DNA of 64,000 nt from Nitrospirota bacterium (lineage in GTDB: Bacteria > Nitrospirota > Nitrospiria > Nitrospirales > Nitrospiraceae), in NCBI GenBank assembly GCA_018971525.1, contig JAGXAR010000005.1, positions 1 through 64,000 of the forward strand. Reading direction: 5' to 3'. The notes under the pieces are model-generated. The model was not told the DNA's origin and searched no databases. It worked only from the letters and a program-made list of their open reading frames with translations. The position numbers were made by a program, and so were the translations under genes. This document shows, in pieces, positions 18,844-27,734 of this stretch (positions within the stretch are counted from its first letter, which is position 1; the number at the start of each line of letters is the position of its first letter).

Positions 18844-19182
18844 GCAGGCTGCGGAAAAACTATGTTGGCGCGCGAGGATTCCTCCGATGATCCGCACGTA
18901 TGGCACAACAGGAAAGCACTCCCGCAGGATGCTCAAAAAGGCGACCTTCTCACCCGTCCAACCCCGGCGGATATTTCACCCACCCGCCCCGAGTCTGCCA
19001 AGACAGCCTCTTCACCCTTGGACGCGCCTTGTCCCAAGCAAGGCTGCAACGAACTACCACTCATAAGACGGGTGGGTGGGATGATCCCTACTGCGCGCGT
19101 CCAACGAGGGCCTTCGGAGGCCGCGCGTTTCGCGAGCACGGGGATCGTCCCAGCCACCCCGCCCATTTTTTCAGCATCCTGC
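18844..19182. repeat. Intergenic repeat element, copy 2 (contains hairpin copy B)
   Basis: It shares the outer ends of copy 1: GCAGGCTGCGGAAAAAC at 18844-18860, the landmark GCAGGATGCTCAAAAA at 18924-18939, and the closing TTTTTTCAGCATCCTGC. The final C overlaps the reverse-complemented TAG stop of the VIT1 gene. This fills the 358-base gap between two minus-strand genes. It contains no credible gene. Confidence 0.75.
19070..19160. repeat. Variable-arm hairpin element, copy B (core 19090-19140)
   Basis: The core is almost the same as that at 1593-1643. Its arms (19070-19089 and 19140-19160, starting GGGTGGGTGGGATGATCCC on the left) are complementary to one another with few mismatches, but differ completely from the arms of copy A. 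It is nested in the larger repeat element. Confidence 0.7.
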
Positions 19183-19658
19183 TAACTCAACGTCGAATGA
19201 ATCCAGTCGCCCATGTAGTGCGTGATTGCAATCACGCTGACGCCAATGACCAAATGCTCAGCGATGACTTTCCAGGCCGGAATCTGCTGGGCCCGCGCCA
19301 AGAGATAGCTCACCATCGCGAGCAACGTGAGGCCCCATCCCACGCTCACGGTCATGGCCTGATCCAGGGGCAGCAGTATCACCGGCACGGCAAAGGTCAG
19401 CGCGATTAGGAACTTGGCCGCAAAGGTGGCAATGGTCGATTCCCAGATCTCCGACACGTTCCCGTTATTTTTGGACTCCTCCGCAATATGAATCCCCAGC
19501 GCATCGGACAGCGCATCGGCAACTGCAATGGTCGCGATGCCGCCGATGACCGCGAGCCGCGAATGGGTCCCGGCGTGCAGTCCGACCATGAGACCGAGCG
19601 TCGTGATCACCCCGGACGTCAACCCGAAACTGAAGCCGGTCTTGAACGATTGCTTCAT
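19182..19658 (-). CDS. VIT1/CCC1-like membrane protein
   Basis: The 158-residue protein has about five hydrophobic segments. The first carries FGLTSGVITTLGLMVGLHAG, followed by IGGIATIAVADALSDALGIH and EESKNN, a pattern close to VIT1/CCC1-type Fe2+/Mn2+ transporters, though shorter than the family norm. The ATG overlaps the TGA of the upstream lipoprotein gene (ATGA), which decides the start and implies translational coupling. It is the last gene of the ftsH-mla run. Metal transport is inferred from the family. Confidence 0.7.
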   Translation of the reverse strand: MKQSFKTGFSFGLTSGVITTLGLMVGLHAGTHSRLAVIGGIATIAVADALSDALGIHIAEESKNNGNVSEIWESTIATFAAKFLIALTFAVPVILLPLDQAMTVSVGWGLTLLAMVSYLLARAQQIPAWKVIAEHLVIGVSVIAITHYMGDWIHSTLS

Positions 19659-20311
19659 CGTGAACAGCCGGTCCCCTGGCCGCCGGAGACACAACCGCTG
19701 AGCCAGCCGGCAGCATCCTTCAAGAGCCTATCGACCGCCCGGTTTGCCGCAACCGCCCCCCCGTAGGCATCGTCATTCGATGCCTCTTCAACCACTTCAA
19801 ACAGGCGGGTACCGAGTACCAGATATTCAGGCAGCTTAATTATTTGTATTCGCAGCGCGACGCGCACCTGACTCGGCTTCTGCAGAAAGGTCTGTAAGAG
19901 TTCCAACTGGTCGATATCCACGCGATGGTCGCCGCGCACGGATGTCGGCATCGGGACAACGGCTCGCCAAGAGCCCGTCTGTTCCAGGGCCTGAACCAAT
20001 AAGGGGGGCAACATCCGGGCCGGTGGATCCGCCCATTGATGGGTCGCGTAATAGCTCACTTCATAGGGCCGTTGCGTATAGGCCATCCGCGGCGTATCAA
20101 ACCCGGGCTGTGCCACCGGCACGTTCACGAGGAGAGTCCCGGCTCCTGGTTTTCCTGCTGTGGCAAAAGCCACCCCTGCCGAACTGTCCAGGCTCAAGAT
20201 GAACGTATGGATCGGTCGCTCTTCACGCGAAAGAGACAGGCAGCCGGCCAGCACCAGCGAGGCGATCCCGGTTCCAATCAGCCTATACAGCCGTACCTGC
20301 ATCGTCCTCAT
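19655..20311 (-). CDS. ABC-type transport auxiliary lipoprotein (PqiC/YmbA-like)
   Basis: The 218-residue protein has a lipoprotein signal (LVLAGC, Cys 24) and the pattern of the auxiliary lipoproteins that accompany MCE systems: RPIHTFILSLD near the start, MAYTQRPYEVSYYATHQWADPPARML, and LLQTFLQKPSQVRVALRIQI. GGGAGAG is 6 bases upstream of the ATG at 20311. Members sit in the outer membrane and act with MCE proteins in lipid traffic. It directly follows mlaD and couples to the VIT1 gene. Confidence 0.82.
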   Translation of the reverse strand: MRTMQVRLYRLIGTGIASLVLAGCLSLSREERPIHTFILSLDSSAGVAFATAGKPGAGTLLVNVPVAQPGFDTPRMAYTQRPYEVSYYATHQWADPPARMLPPLLVQALEQTGSWRAVVPMPTSVRGDHRVDIDQLELLQTFLQKPSQVRVALRIQIIKLPEYLVLGTRLFEVVEEASNDDAYGGAVAANRAVDRLLKDAAGWLSGCVSGGQGTGCSR

Positions 20312-20314
20312 CGG

Positions 20315-21277
20315 CTACTCTCCCGGTCCTCGTTGGGGAGTCTTCGTTCCCAGCACGAGCGAACTCGGCTCCTGTTCCAGTTGGCGCGCCACTCGCTGCA
20401 ACGTTCCCGTGAGTGCCCGGAGCTCAGTCACCAGCGCACCGGTCTCGCTCAAGGTCTGTCGGGTGAACTGTTCAATGTCCGGGCTGCTCTCCTGCACGGC
20501 CGACCTCACAACCCTTCCCGTGTGAGCCAATTCTTCGGTCATGGTTTGGAGTGCCACGGCGCTTTTATTGACTCGCTCCAGCAAGGCGGGCATCTGTTTG
20601 TTCATCGTCTCGGTCATTGCCGCGAGATTCTCCGCCGCTTGCGAGGCACTGCGCACCCCCTTATCCACTCCCTCGCTACGCGTGGCGAGTGTCTGCGTCA
20701 GTTCAGAGAGATCCTTCAGGATCTGCCTGAGCGAAGCCCGATTGTCTTCGTCGACCACAGCCGTCGCGTTCTGGCTGAGAATGTTCAAGTTGGCAAGCAG
20801 CTTGGTGAGTCCCTCCTCAGAGAGCAAGCGCGAAATTGCCATATCGAGACGAAAGAGCAGCGAGGGTCCGGCCTTGATGACTGGATACTTCTGACCCGGT
20901 GCCGCCTCCAGAGTCGGCGCCTCTCGACTGCCCCCGTTCAGATTGACTCTGGCAAGTCCTGTCAGCCCTTGCGTTTCGAGCAACGCCACCGTATCCGTTT
21001 TAACCGGGGTGGCATGAAGAATATCGAGGGTCAACCGGACCTCTTCAGGATTCTCCGGATTCAACGCGATGTCCTTCACGATCCCGACATCGACCCCCCG
21101 GTATTTCACCGCAGAGTCGACACTCAACCCTGCGACAGACTCCTGCATGTAGACATAATACCGGTCATAGACTCCGCGGTAATCGAACTTACCCAGCCAG
21201 AGGACGACCGCCAGGACCGCCGCCCCCAAAACCGCGACAAAGGCCCCGACTACGACGTAGTTGACCCTGGGTTCCAT
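20315..21277 (-). CDS. mlaD: MlaD/MCE-domain lipid transport protein
   Basis: The 320-residue protein has an N-terminal membrane anchor (about 9-28) and one MCE domain (YVYMQESVAGLSVDSAVKYR and VDVGIVKDIALNPENPEEV, about 40-125). A long helical C-terminal part follows, with heptad-like spacing (residues about 160-300). MCE proteins form hexameric rings that carry phospholipids between membranes. GAGAGGGAA precedes the ATG, which lies inside the last 28 bases of mlaF, so the two are translationally coupled. Confidence 0.9.
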   Translation of the reverse strand: MEPRVNYVVVGAFVAVLGAAVLAVVLWLGKFDYRGVYDRYYVYMQESVAGLSVDSAVKYRGVDVGIVKDIALNPENPEEVRLTLDILHATPVKTDTVALLETQGLTGLARVNLNGGSREAPTLEAAPGQKYPVIKAGPSLLFRLDMAISRLLSEEGLTKLLANLNILSQNATAVVDEDNRASLRQILKDLSELTQTLATRSEGVDKGVRSASQAAENLAAMTETMNKQMPALLERVNKSAVALQTMTEELAHTGRVVRSAVQESSPDIEQFTRQTLSETGALVTELRALTGTLQRVARQLEQEPSSLVLGTKTPQRGPGE

Positions 21278-22068
21278 GTTCCCTCTCTGTGCTGGCTTTC
21301 CGCCGCCCGGCCGCGCGGACCGTGGAAATATTCGCGAATCAGAGGATCGTTCGAGCGCGATAATTCCTGCATGGTGCCGATCCCCAAAACCGTTCCGTTG
21401 GCCAGCACCGCGACACGGTCTGAAATTCGCCAGAGCGAATCGAGATCGTGGGTGACCATTACCACCGTCAATCCCAATAACGCTTTCAACTGCAGCACCA
21501 ACTCATCGAACCCTGCCGCGATGATCGGATCCAGACCGGCGGTCGGTTCATCCAAGAACAACAACTCGGGGTCCATCACGATGGCCCGCGCCAGGGCAGC
21601 TCGCCTCCTCATGCCCCCGCTGAGTTCGTTCGGATACTTTACGGCACTGTCAGCCGGCAAGCCCACCGAGGCAATCTTCAGTGCGACGATGTCATGAATG
21701 ATTTCAGGGCTCAGCTTCGTATGCTCCTTCAACGGCACCGCGACATTCTCAGCCAACGTGAGCGAGCTGAATAAGGCGCCCTGCTGAAACATCACGCCGA
21801 ACCGTCGATAGATTTCCGGCGGTTGCACATCGCGCAACAACCGGCCATCCATCCCGAAAAGCCGCGTTGAGCCCGAAGTGGGCGTCTGCAACCCGAGGAT
21901 CTCCCGCATCAGTGTGGACTTGCCGCACCCGTTCCCTCCGGCTATGGCGAAGACCTCGCCCCGGTGAATCGTGAGACTCACATCCTTGTGCACAACCGTC
22001 GTCCCAAAGCGGGTCGAGACATGGCTGACTTCGATCACCGGCGCCTCAGTCTGAGTTACCAACGGCAT
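21250..22068 (-). CDS. mlaF: ABC transporter ATPase of the Mla system
   Basis: The 272-residue ATPase has Walker A GGNGCGKST (44-52), the signature LSGGMRRRAALARAI, and Walker B LLFLDEPTAGLDP, followed by the switch His in VMVTHDLDSL. It should drive the MlaE permease and feed lipid to MlaD. AAGGATAAGG lies upstream of the ATG. A 98-base gap to mlaE contains an inverted hexad array; the downstream mlaD start overlaps this gene. Confidence 0.92.
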   Translation of the reverse strand: MPLVTQTEAPVIEVSHVSTRFGTTVVHKDVSLTIHRGEVFAIAGGNGCGKSTLMREILGLQTPTSGSTRLFGMDGRLLRDVQPPEIYRRFGVMFQQGALFSSLTLAENVAVPLKEHTKLSPEIIHDIVALKIASVGLPADSAVKYPNELSGGMRRRAALARAIVMDPELLFLDEPTAGLDPIIAAGFDELVLQLKALLGLTVVMVTHDLDSLWRISDRVAVLANGTVLGIGTMQELSRSNDPLIREYFHGPRGRAAESQHREGTWNPGSTTS

Positions 22069-22090
22069 CGGGCCTTATCCTTCACGCAGG

Positions 22091-22152
22091 CTAAGGTTGA
22101 GGTTGAGGTCAAGGGAACTCGGGAACTTTCTCAGCCTTAGCCTCAACCTTCA
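22091..22152. repeat. Inverted pair of hexad arrays between mlaE and mlaF
   Basis: Four hexamers of the form YTNAGG lie at 22091-22114. After a 20-base spacer, three units of the reverse complement (CCTTAG, CCTCAA, CCTTCA) lie at 22135-22152. The pair can form a long imperfect stem in RNA between two co-transcribed genes. Confidence 0.65.
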
Positions 22153-22166
22153 TGCTCGTATTCCAT

Positions 22167-23300
22167 CTACAGGTGCCACCAGCTCAAGAAAATGCTGCAC
22201 AATGCGTCGAACACAATGACCAAAAAGATACTCTGCACGACGCTGGCGGTGGTGTGCCGCCCCACATCATCCACACCCCCTCGGATCTGAAATCCCTGAT
22301 AACAGCCCACCAGCGCGATGATCATCGCGAAGAAGGGCGCCTTTCCGATGCCGATGAGGAAGTGCCGCAGCGCCACCGCTTCTTCAAAGCGCGAGACAAA
22401 CTCGGTGAAACTGACACTGAGCTGATTCGAGGCGATCAACATACCACCGAACACGCCCAACCCATCCGCATAAACCGTGAGCAACGGCAGGGCAAGCATC
22501 AAGGCAAATACCCTGGGAAGTACGAGCAACTGGATCGGCGAGAGGCCTAACGTTTGAACTGCGTCCAGTTCCTCCGTCACCTTCATCGTTCCGATCTCCG
22601 CCGCATAGGCCGAACCGGAGCGACCAGCGATTAAGATGGCGGCGATCAGCGGAGAGATCTCGCGCAACAACGAGATCCCGACCAGATCCACCACGAAAAT
22701 ATTGGTGCCGAACTTCCGCAACTGCTCCGCCCCCTGATACGAGATCACCACCCCGATCAGGAAGGCGAGTAACCCCGTGATGGGCAGCGCGTTGAATCCG
22801 TCCAGCTCAAGGCTTCTGAACAGCGCCCGCCAACGGATGAGTGACGGCCTCTTCAGCGACCGCCAGACACCGACCGTACTCTCGCCGATAAATCCCAGCG
22901 CCATCACGGCTTCCCGGGCTCGTCCCACCGTGAATCGACTCAGCCGCTGCATCCAGCCCGGTTTCGTCGCCGGAATTGCCTCGATGCGACCCCAATTGGC
23001 AGACACCGTTCGAAGCAGCTCGGCACACTCAGCACGCAACCCTTCGACCGACACCTGTCGTCCCTGTCGGCGGAGTTGGGTCATCGTTCGGTGCAACACC
23101 ACGGCTCCCCCCGTGTCCATAGCTGTGATGTGGCCGGCGTCGAAGATCAACCCGCGCAACCGGGGCCACGACAAGCTGGCCAACGCCCGTTCAAGATCCG
23201 GCAGGTGCTGGAGCGTCCACGGACCGGTACAATGCACGATCTGGTCGTGACCGATTGTGATGTTCGCCCGTTCCAATTGCACCGCCGCCGACATGGGCAT
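22167..23300 (-). CDS. mlaE: MlaE permease with N-terminal STAS domain
   Basis: The 377-residue protein begins with a STAS-like domain (about 10-105, GLIFDAGHITAMDTGGAVVL) in the position of MlaB, fused to an MlaE-type permease (about 130-377). The permease carries FNALPITGLLAFLIGVVISY, ILIAGRSGSAYAAEIGTMKV and LPRVFALMLALPLLTVYADG. The fusion explains the absence of a separate mlaB gene. It follows ftsH with a 7-base gap, and its product would form the inner-membrane channel of the lipid transporter. Confidence 0.92.
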   Translation of the reverse strand: MPMSAAVQLERANITIGHDQIVHCTGPWTLQHLPDLERALASLSWPRLRGLIFDAGHITAMDTGGAVVLHRTMTQLRRQGRQVSVEGLRAECAELLRTVSANWGRIEAIPATKPGWMQRLSRFTVGRAREAVMALGFIGESTVGVWRSLKRPSLIRWRALFRSLELDGFNALPITGLLAFLIGVVISYQGAEQLRKFGTNIFVVDLVGISLLREISPLIAAILIAGRSGSAYAAEIGTMKVTEELDAVQTLGLSPIQLLVLPRVFALMLALPLLTVYADGLGVFGGMLIASNQLSVSFTEFVSRFEEAVALRHFLIGIGKAPFFAMIIALVGCYQGFQIRGGVDDVGRHTTASVVQSIFLVIVFDALCSIFLSWWHL

Positions 23301-23307
23301 CGCGCTC

Positions 23308-25113
23308 TTATTTTTCCATAATGGCCTTGAGATCCGCCCCGCTGATCACCTCTTGATCGAGCAACTTCTTCGCCCCTTCGAGGAGCGAGGCTTTCCGTTC
23401 CGCCAGCAGCCGTTTCACGCGCTCGTACTGCTCATCGATGATACGGCGCACTTCACAGTCGATCTCGCGGGCGGTCTCCTCCGAGTAGTCGCCTTTCTCC
23501 TGAGGTGCCTGGATCTGCATAAAGAGGGGCTGGCGTTCACGATCGAGCGTGACAGTGCCTACCTTGTCGCTCATCCCGTAGGATTTGACCATGCTCTTGG
23601 CAATATCCGTGGCCCTGACCAGGTCGTTCTGCGCTCCCGTAGAAGCCTCGCCGAAGGTCAATTCTTCCGCAATCCGCCCTCCGAGTAAGACGGCGATCTT
23701 GTTCTCCAGCTCCGTCTTGGTCATCAGGAAGCGATCCTCGGTCGGGAGCTGAAGGGTATAGCCCAAGGCGGCAATCCCGCGAGGGATGATCGAAATCTTC
23801 TGGATCGGGTCTGCGCCCGGGAACGACAGGGCCACCAATGCATGGCCCACTTCATGGTAGGCGACTCGCTCTTTCTCCATCTTGTTGAGCACCCGGTTCT
23901 TCTTCTCCAACCCGGCGACGACCCGCTCCACCGCTTCTTGCAATTCCGGAAGACCGACCTGCTCCTTGCCCCGACGAACCGTCAAGAGCGTTGCCTCGTT
24001 GATGATATTGGCGAGATCGGCGCCCGAGAAACCGGGGGTCATCCCGGCGATCACCTCCAGGTCCGCATCGGAACCCAGGGCCACCTGCTTCGCATGGACG
24101 CGCAAGATGGCCAGGCGGCCGAGCTTATCCGGTCGGTCGACCAATACTTGACGATCGAACCGCCCGGCCCGCAACAGTGCGGGATCCAGGATTTCAGGCC
24201 GATTGGTCGCCGCCATGAGAATGACGCCGATGCGGGGATCGAAGCCATCCATCTCAACCAGCAACTGGTTCAAGGTCTGCTCACGCTCCTCATGCGCCAT
24301 GGGTCCCATCCCGCGGGCTTTCCCGAGCGCATCCAGTTCATCGATGAAGATGATGCAGGGTGCTTTGACCTTCGCCTGCTCGAACAGGTCCCGCACGCGG
24401 GCTGCCCCGACCCCGACGAACATTTCCACGAACTCGGACCCGCTGATGCTGAAAAAGGTCACCCCGGCCTCTCCGGCCACGGCGCGAGCCAGGAGAGTCT
24501 TGCCGGTGCCGGGCGGGCCGACGAGTAAGATCCCTTTAGGAATCTTTCCTCCGAGACGCGTGAACTTTTCCGGCGTCTTCAGAAACTCGATCACCTCGCG
24601 CAGTTCCTCCTTCGCCTCGTCCACGCCGGCCACATCCTCGAACGTGACCTTCGTGTCCTTCTCGCCGTAGATCTTGGCCTTCGACTGCCCCACCGTCATG
24701 AACCCGCCTTGGCCCTGCCCTAAGCGCCGAAAGATGAAAAACCAGATACCGACGAAGACCAGCGCCGGCAGCACCCACGAGATGATGTCCCTCAGGAACG
24801 TACTCTCAATTACACCGGTAAACTTGACGTGATGGGCATTCAACTCTTTGACAAGATCCGGATCCTCGACGCGAATCGTCGTAAACGACTTCTGCTCTTT
24901 AGCTCCCTCTTCCTGCTTCAGTTTCCCGGTCAGCGTCTGATGAGTGACCGTAACCTCCTCCACTTTGTCGGCCGCCACGAGCGTCCTGAACTCGCTGTAC
25001 GGAAGCTCTTCAAGCTTCTGCAGGGCATGGATGAAGTCGTGCACAAGAATAACCGCCCAAATGGCGAGAAAGACGTACCAGATCGAAAAGGAGATCTTTT
25101 TATTCACCGGCAT
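23308..25113 (-). CDS. ftsH: ATP-dependent zinc metalloprotease FtsH
   Basis: At 601 residues it is close to family length. Two transmembrane helices (about 10-29 and 110-128) flank the periplasmic domain. The AAA module has Walker A GPPGTGKT and Walker [13 protein letters not shown], and the second region of homology is [20 protein letters not shown]. The protease domain has the zinc motif HEVGH (about 420-424). It degrades membrane and short-lived cytosolic proteins; in several bacteria FtsH controls the balance of lipopolysaccharide synthesis, which gives sense to its place at the head of a lipid-transport operon. Confidence 0.96.
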   Translation of the reverse strand: MPVNKKISFSIWYVFLAIWAVILVHDFIHALQKLEELPYSEFRTLVAADKVEEVTVTHQTLTGKLKQEEGAKEQKSFTTIRVEDPDLVKELNAHHVKFTGVIESTFLRDIISWVLPALVFVGIWFFIFRRLGQGQGGFMTVGQSKAKIYGEKDTKVTFEDVAGVDEAKEELREVIEFLKTPEKFTRLGGKIPKGILLVGPPGTGKTLLARAVAGEAGVTFFSISGSEFVEMFVGVGAARVRDLFEQAKVKAPCIIFIDELDALGKARGMGPMAHEEREQTLNQLLVEMDGFDPRIGVILMAATNRPEILDPALLRAGRFDRQVLVDRPDKLGRLAILRVHAKQVALGSDADLEVIAGMTPGFSGADLANIINEATLLTVRRGKEQVGLPELQEAVERVVAGLEKKNRVLNKMEKERVAYHEVGHALVALSFPGADPIQKISIIPRGIAALGYTLQLPTEDRFLMTKTELENKIAVLLGGRIAEELTFGEASTGAQNDLVRATDIAKSMVKSYGMSDKVGTVTLDRERQPLFMQIQAPQEKGDYSEETAREIDCEVRRIIDEQYERVKRLLAERKASLLEGAKKLLDQEVISGADLKAIMEK

Positions 25114-25286
25114 GGCGATGTTGTCCTCTCGATGTCACGAGCCTGGAAGGCCGGATAGAATCCCAATCCGAAGCTGTCGATCTTCCGGTTGAAACACTGT
25201 CCATAGGGATTGAACCCGTAATAATATTTCCCCTCAGTCCGGCAACGATGCATGGCCTTCTGGCTGCAGCATTCTAATCCACCCAT
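25104..25286 (-). CDS. Possible small Cys-rich protein upstream of ftsH
   Basis: A frame open from within the permease gene runs to a TGA that overlaps the ftsH ATG by 10 bases. After the permease stop it still reads protein-like, including YYYGFNPYGQCFNRKIDSF and several cysteines (ECC, HRCR, GQC, SPC). The first in-frame ATG after the permease is at 25286 (60 aa), with only a weak AAGAG before it. A non-ATG start further upstream is possible. No family is recognised. The rest of the 300-base gap holds a GGGGACGGGGACC stretch near 25400, of the kind found in REP sequences. Confidence 0.33.
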   Translation of the reverse strand: MGGLECCSQKAMHRCRTEGKYYYGFNPYGQCFNRKIDSFGLGFYPAFQARDIERTTSPCR

Positions 25287-25413
25287 GATGCTCTTGCTCA
25301 CATTCCCGCCCGGCTCTTCGAGCGACGTGAAGCCGGCGCCGGACACCGTATCGGCTTGGAACAGCCATCGTGAACTGGCGTGGGTCAACCATGTCGCAAT
25401 GGTCCCCGTCCCC

Positions 25414-26583
25414 TTAGTTAAATTGCCTCCGGAACCGCCAGATGCCGAAACCAAACAAGGAGCTGCCCAACGCCAGCATCGCCAACACAGAAGGCCAGAG
25501 AATGTTGAGCCCCACACCTTTCAGCTGGATTCCGTAACTGATCGTGACAAAGTGATGGAGCGGGGAGAGCAACATCATATCGCGCAACCAGACCGGCATC
25601 GCTTCCGGTGGTGTCCAGGTTCCGGACAAAGTGATCATCGGGGCCATGACCAGAATCGTCATCAAACTAACCTGCGCCTGGTTCGTCGCGATCGTTGCGG
25701 CGACAAGCCCAAGACCTGCCATGGTGAACACGTACAGCGTCATCATGACAAAGTAGAGCAAGAGACTGCCCTTCATCGGGACGTTGAAGATCCCGTGCAA
25801 GATCCCGAACAGACTCATGGCGGTGCCGGCAAGAATGACCAGCGTCATCGCCACGACCTTCGGGAACATGATCTGAAACGGAGTCAGCGGAGACACCAGC
25901 AACTGCTCTACCGTCCCGCGTTCTCGCTCCCTGACCAATGCCGCCGCCGGCAGCAAGACCGAGAAGATCGTGGTGATCGTAAGAACCTCGGATATCGACA
26001 TGAACCAGGATTCGTCCTGATTGGGGTTGTACCAAATCCTATGGTCGCTGCGGACGATCGGCAGAGAGAGGTTGTCATTGGCCGCCATCCCCATCGCTCG
26101 GGCCGACACTTCGCGACCGAACTCTCCCACGATTCTGGCCCCATAGCTGGCCGCCGACAGGCCCTGAGGCGAATGGGTGGCGGCCACCTGCATTTGAACG
26201 GCTGTGGCTTCTCCGCTTGCCAGAGACTCTTGAAAGCGCGGAGGGATGTTCAGCAACACAACCACGTCGCCGAAATCCAACCGTCGAACACCTTCATCCG
26301 GATGGGCGACCTCACCGTCAAATCGAAAGTAGGGCAAGTGGAATCTATGGATCAGCTCGCGGGACGCCACACTATGATCCGCGTCATGGACCACCATTCC
26401 CGCGTTCACCAGTTGCATACTGGTCCCACTGCCGGCGAGATAGACATCCATGATGAAGGCCCAGAAAAAGAAACCGATGAGCGCCTTATCACGAAAGAGC
26501 TGGCGCAGTTCCTTCGTGATCATCACAACGAGGCGACGCCACCAGACTGTCTGGAACATTGGCGCGTGGACAGTGCTCGTCAT
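25414..26583 (-). CDS. ABC-2 type exporter permease (YbhR-like)
   Basis: The 389-residue permease has an N-terminal helix (about 28-50), a large extracytoplasmic domain, and five to six C-terminal helices with ERERGTVEQLLVSPLTPFQIM, the characteristic loop of ABC-2 permeases, and PMITLSGTWTPPEAMP. The ATG overlaps the TGA of the preceding permease (ATGA). It is the last gene of the exporter operon. Together with its partner it would form the membrane half of a YbhFSR-like drug or small-molecule exporter. Confidence 0.88.
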   Translation of the reverse strand: MTSTVHAPMFQTVWWRRLVVMITKELRQLFRDKALIGFFFWAFIMDVYLAGSGTSMQLVNAGMVVHDADHSVASRELIHRFHLPYFRFDGEVAHPDEGVRRLDFGDVVVLLNIPPRFQESLASGEATAVQMQVAATHSPQGLSAASYGARIVGEFGREVSARAMGMAANDNLSLPIVRSDHRIWYNPNQDESWFMSISEVLTITTIFSVLLPAAALVRERERGTVEQLLVSPLTPFQIMFPKVVAMTLVILAGTAMSLFGILHGIFNVPMKGSLLLYFVMMTLYVFTMAGLGLVAATIATNQAQVSLMTILVMAPMITLSGTWTPPEAMPVWLRDMMLLSPLHHFVTISYGIQLKGVGLNILWPSVLAMLALGSSLFGFGIWRFRRQFN

Positions 26584-27734
26584 ACGGCCGGCCTCTTGCG
26601 AAATAGCCAATAGCCGGTGCTCAAGAGTGCGGTCGCGTAAGCCACGAGGACCAAGACGTCCTGCCACAACACCTCGAGCCCGACCCCCTTCAGAAATGTT
26701 CCGTGCACGATGTTCGTGAAGTACATCGCGGGAAAGAGATGCGCAACCACCTTCGTCTCCGGCCCGAGGGCCGAGACCGGCACCAACAGCCCGCCATAGA
26801 GGATCGTCGGCACGACGCTCAGGACAACCGTGATGACCGCCGCCGCTTGTTGAGTGCCGACCAAGAGACTGACGATCAATCCCTGACCGGTGGTGATAAA
26901 GACAAAGAGCAACGCTGTCGCATAGAAGAACAGGCCATTGCCTTTGAAGGGCGCACCGAAGAGATAGACGGCCATGGCCCACAGGACCAGGATGTTGAAC
27001 GCCGAGATACCGACGTAAGGAGCCAGCTTCCCGACGAGAAACTCCAACCGCGTGACAGTGGAGCTAAAAATGTTATAGATCGAGCCCCGCTCCTTTTCAC
27101 GGACGACTCCGAGCGCGGTCAACAAGGGAGGGGCCAACGTCAAGACGAACATCACGAGCGCCGGCGCGATCGTCCAGGCGCTCTTGACCTCCTGATTGTA
27201 GAGGTACCGCACCTCCAGCTTGACCGGTTGAACGAGGGCTCGGGCGCGAGCATGAGGCAAACCTTTGACGCGAGCCACGTAATCCACGACCAACTCCTCA
27301 CTGAAGGCCGCATTGATGGCGATGATGTAGCCTTTTGTAATGTCGCTCCGGAGCGGAAAGGTGCCGTCGACCAGTGTCTGCACGCCCACCGGCTGTCCGG
27401 CCAGGAGACGTTCTTGAAACTTTTCCGGAACGATAATCACTGCGCGGCTCTTGCTCGCCGCCAACAACGCATCGGCCTCGCCCTCAGTCTGCAGCATTCC
27501 CTTGTAGTCGAAATACCGTGACTGCTGGAACCGATAGAGATAATCGCGGCTGAGGGCACTCTGGTCCCGATCCAACACCGCATAGGGAATGTTCTCCACG
27601 TCCAGGACCATGCCATAACCGAACACCAGCATCCAGAGGATTGGAATCAGAAAGGCAAGAGACAAGAACATCCGATCTCTGACGGTTTCTCGCCATTCTT
27701 TGGAGGCCACGGCTGCGACACGGCGGAGATTCAT
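26580..27734 (-). CDS. ABC-2 type exporter permease (YbhS-like)
   Basis: The 384-residue permease has the same architecture as its downstream neighbour: an N-terminal helix (LAFLIPILWMLVFGYGMVLD), an outer domain, EKERGSIYNIFSSTVTRLEFL, and a bundle of helices to the C-terminus. Its ATG overlaps the stop of the ATPase gene by 4 bases and its stop overlaps the next start, so three genes are coupled. The two permeases are paralogous but clearly different, as in the YbhS/YbhR pair. Confidence 0.88.
   Translation of the reverse strand: MNLRRVAAVASKEWRETVRDRMFLSLAFLIPILWMLVFGYGMVLDVENIPYAVLDRDQSALSRDYLYRFQQSRYFDYKGMLQTEGEADALLAASKSRAVIIVPEKFQERLLAGQPVGVQTLVDGTFPLRSDITKGYIIAINAAFSEELVVDYVARVKGLPHARARALVQPVKLEVRYLYNQEVKSAWTIAPALVMFVLTLAPPLLTALGVVREKERGSIYNIFSSTVTRLEFLVGKLAPYVGISAFNILVLWAMAVYLFGAPFKGNGLFFYATALLFVFITTGQGLIVSLLVGTQQAAAVITVVLSVVPTILYGGLLVPVSALGPETKVVAHLFPAMYFTNIVHGTFLKGVGLEVLWQDVLVLVAYATALLSTGYWLFRKRPAV

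Noticed and set aside
20036-21697. Plus-strand open frame of 553 codons across lipoprotein, mlaD and mlaF
   Set aside because: It spans three well-supported genes on the other strand and has no coherent domain.
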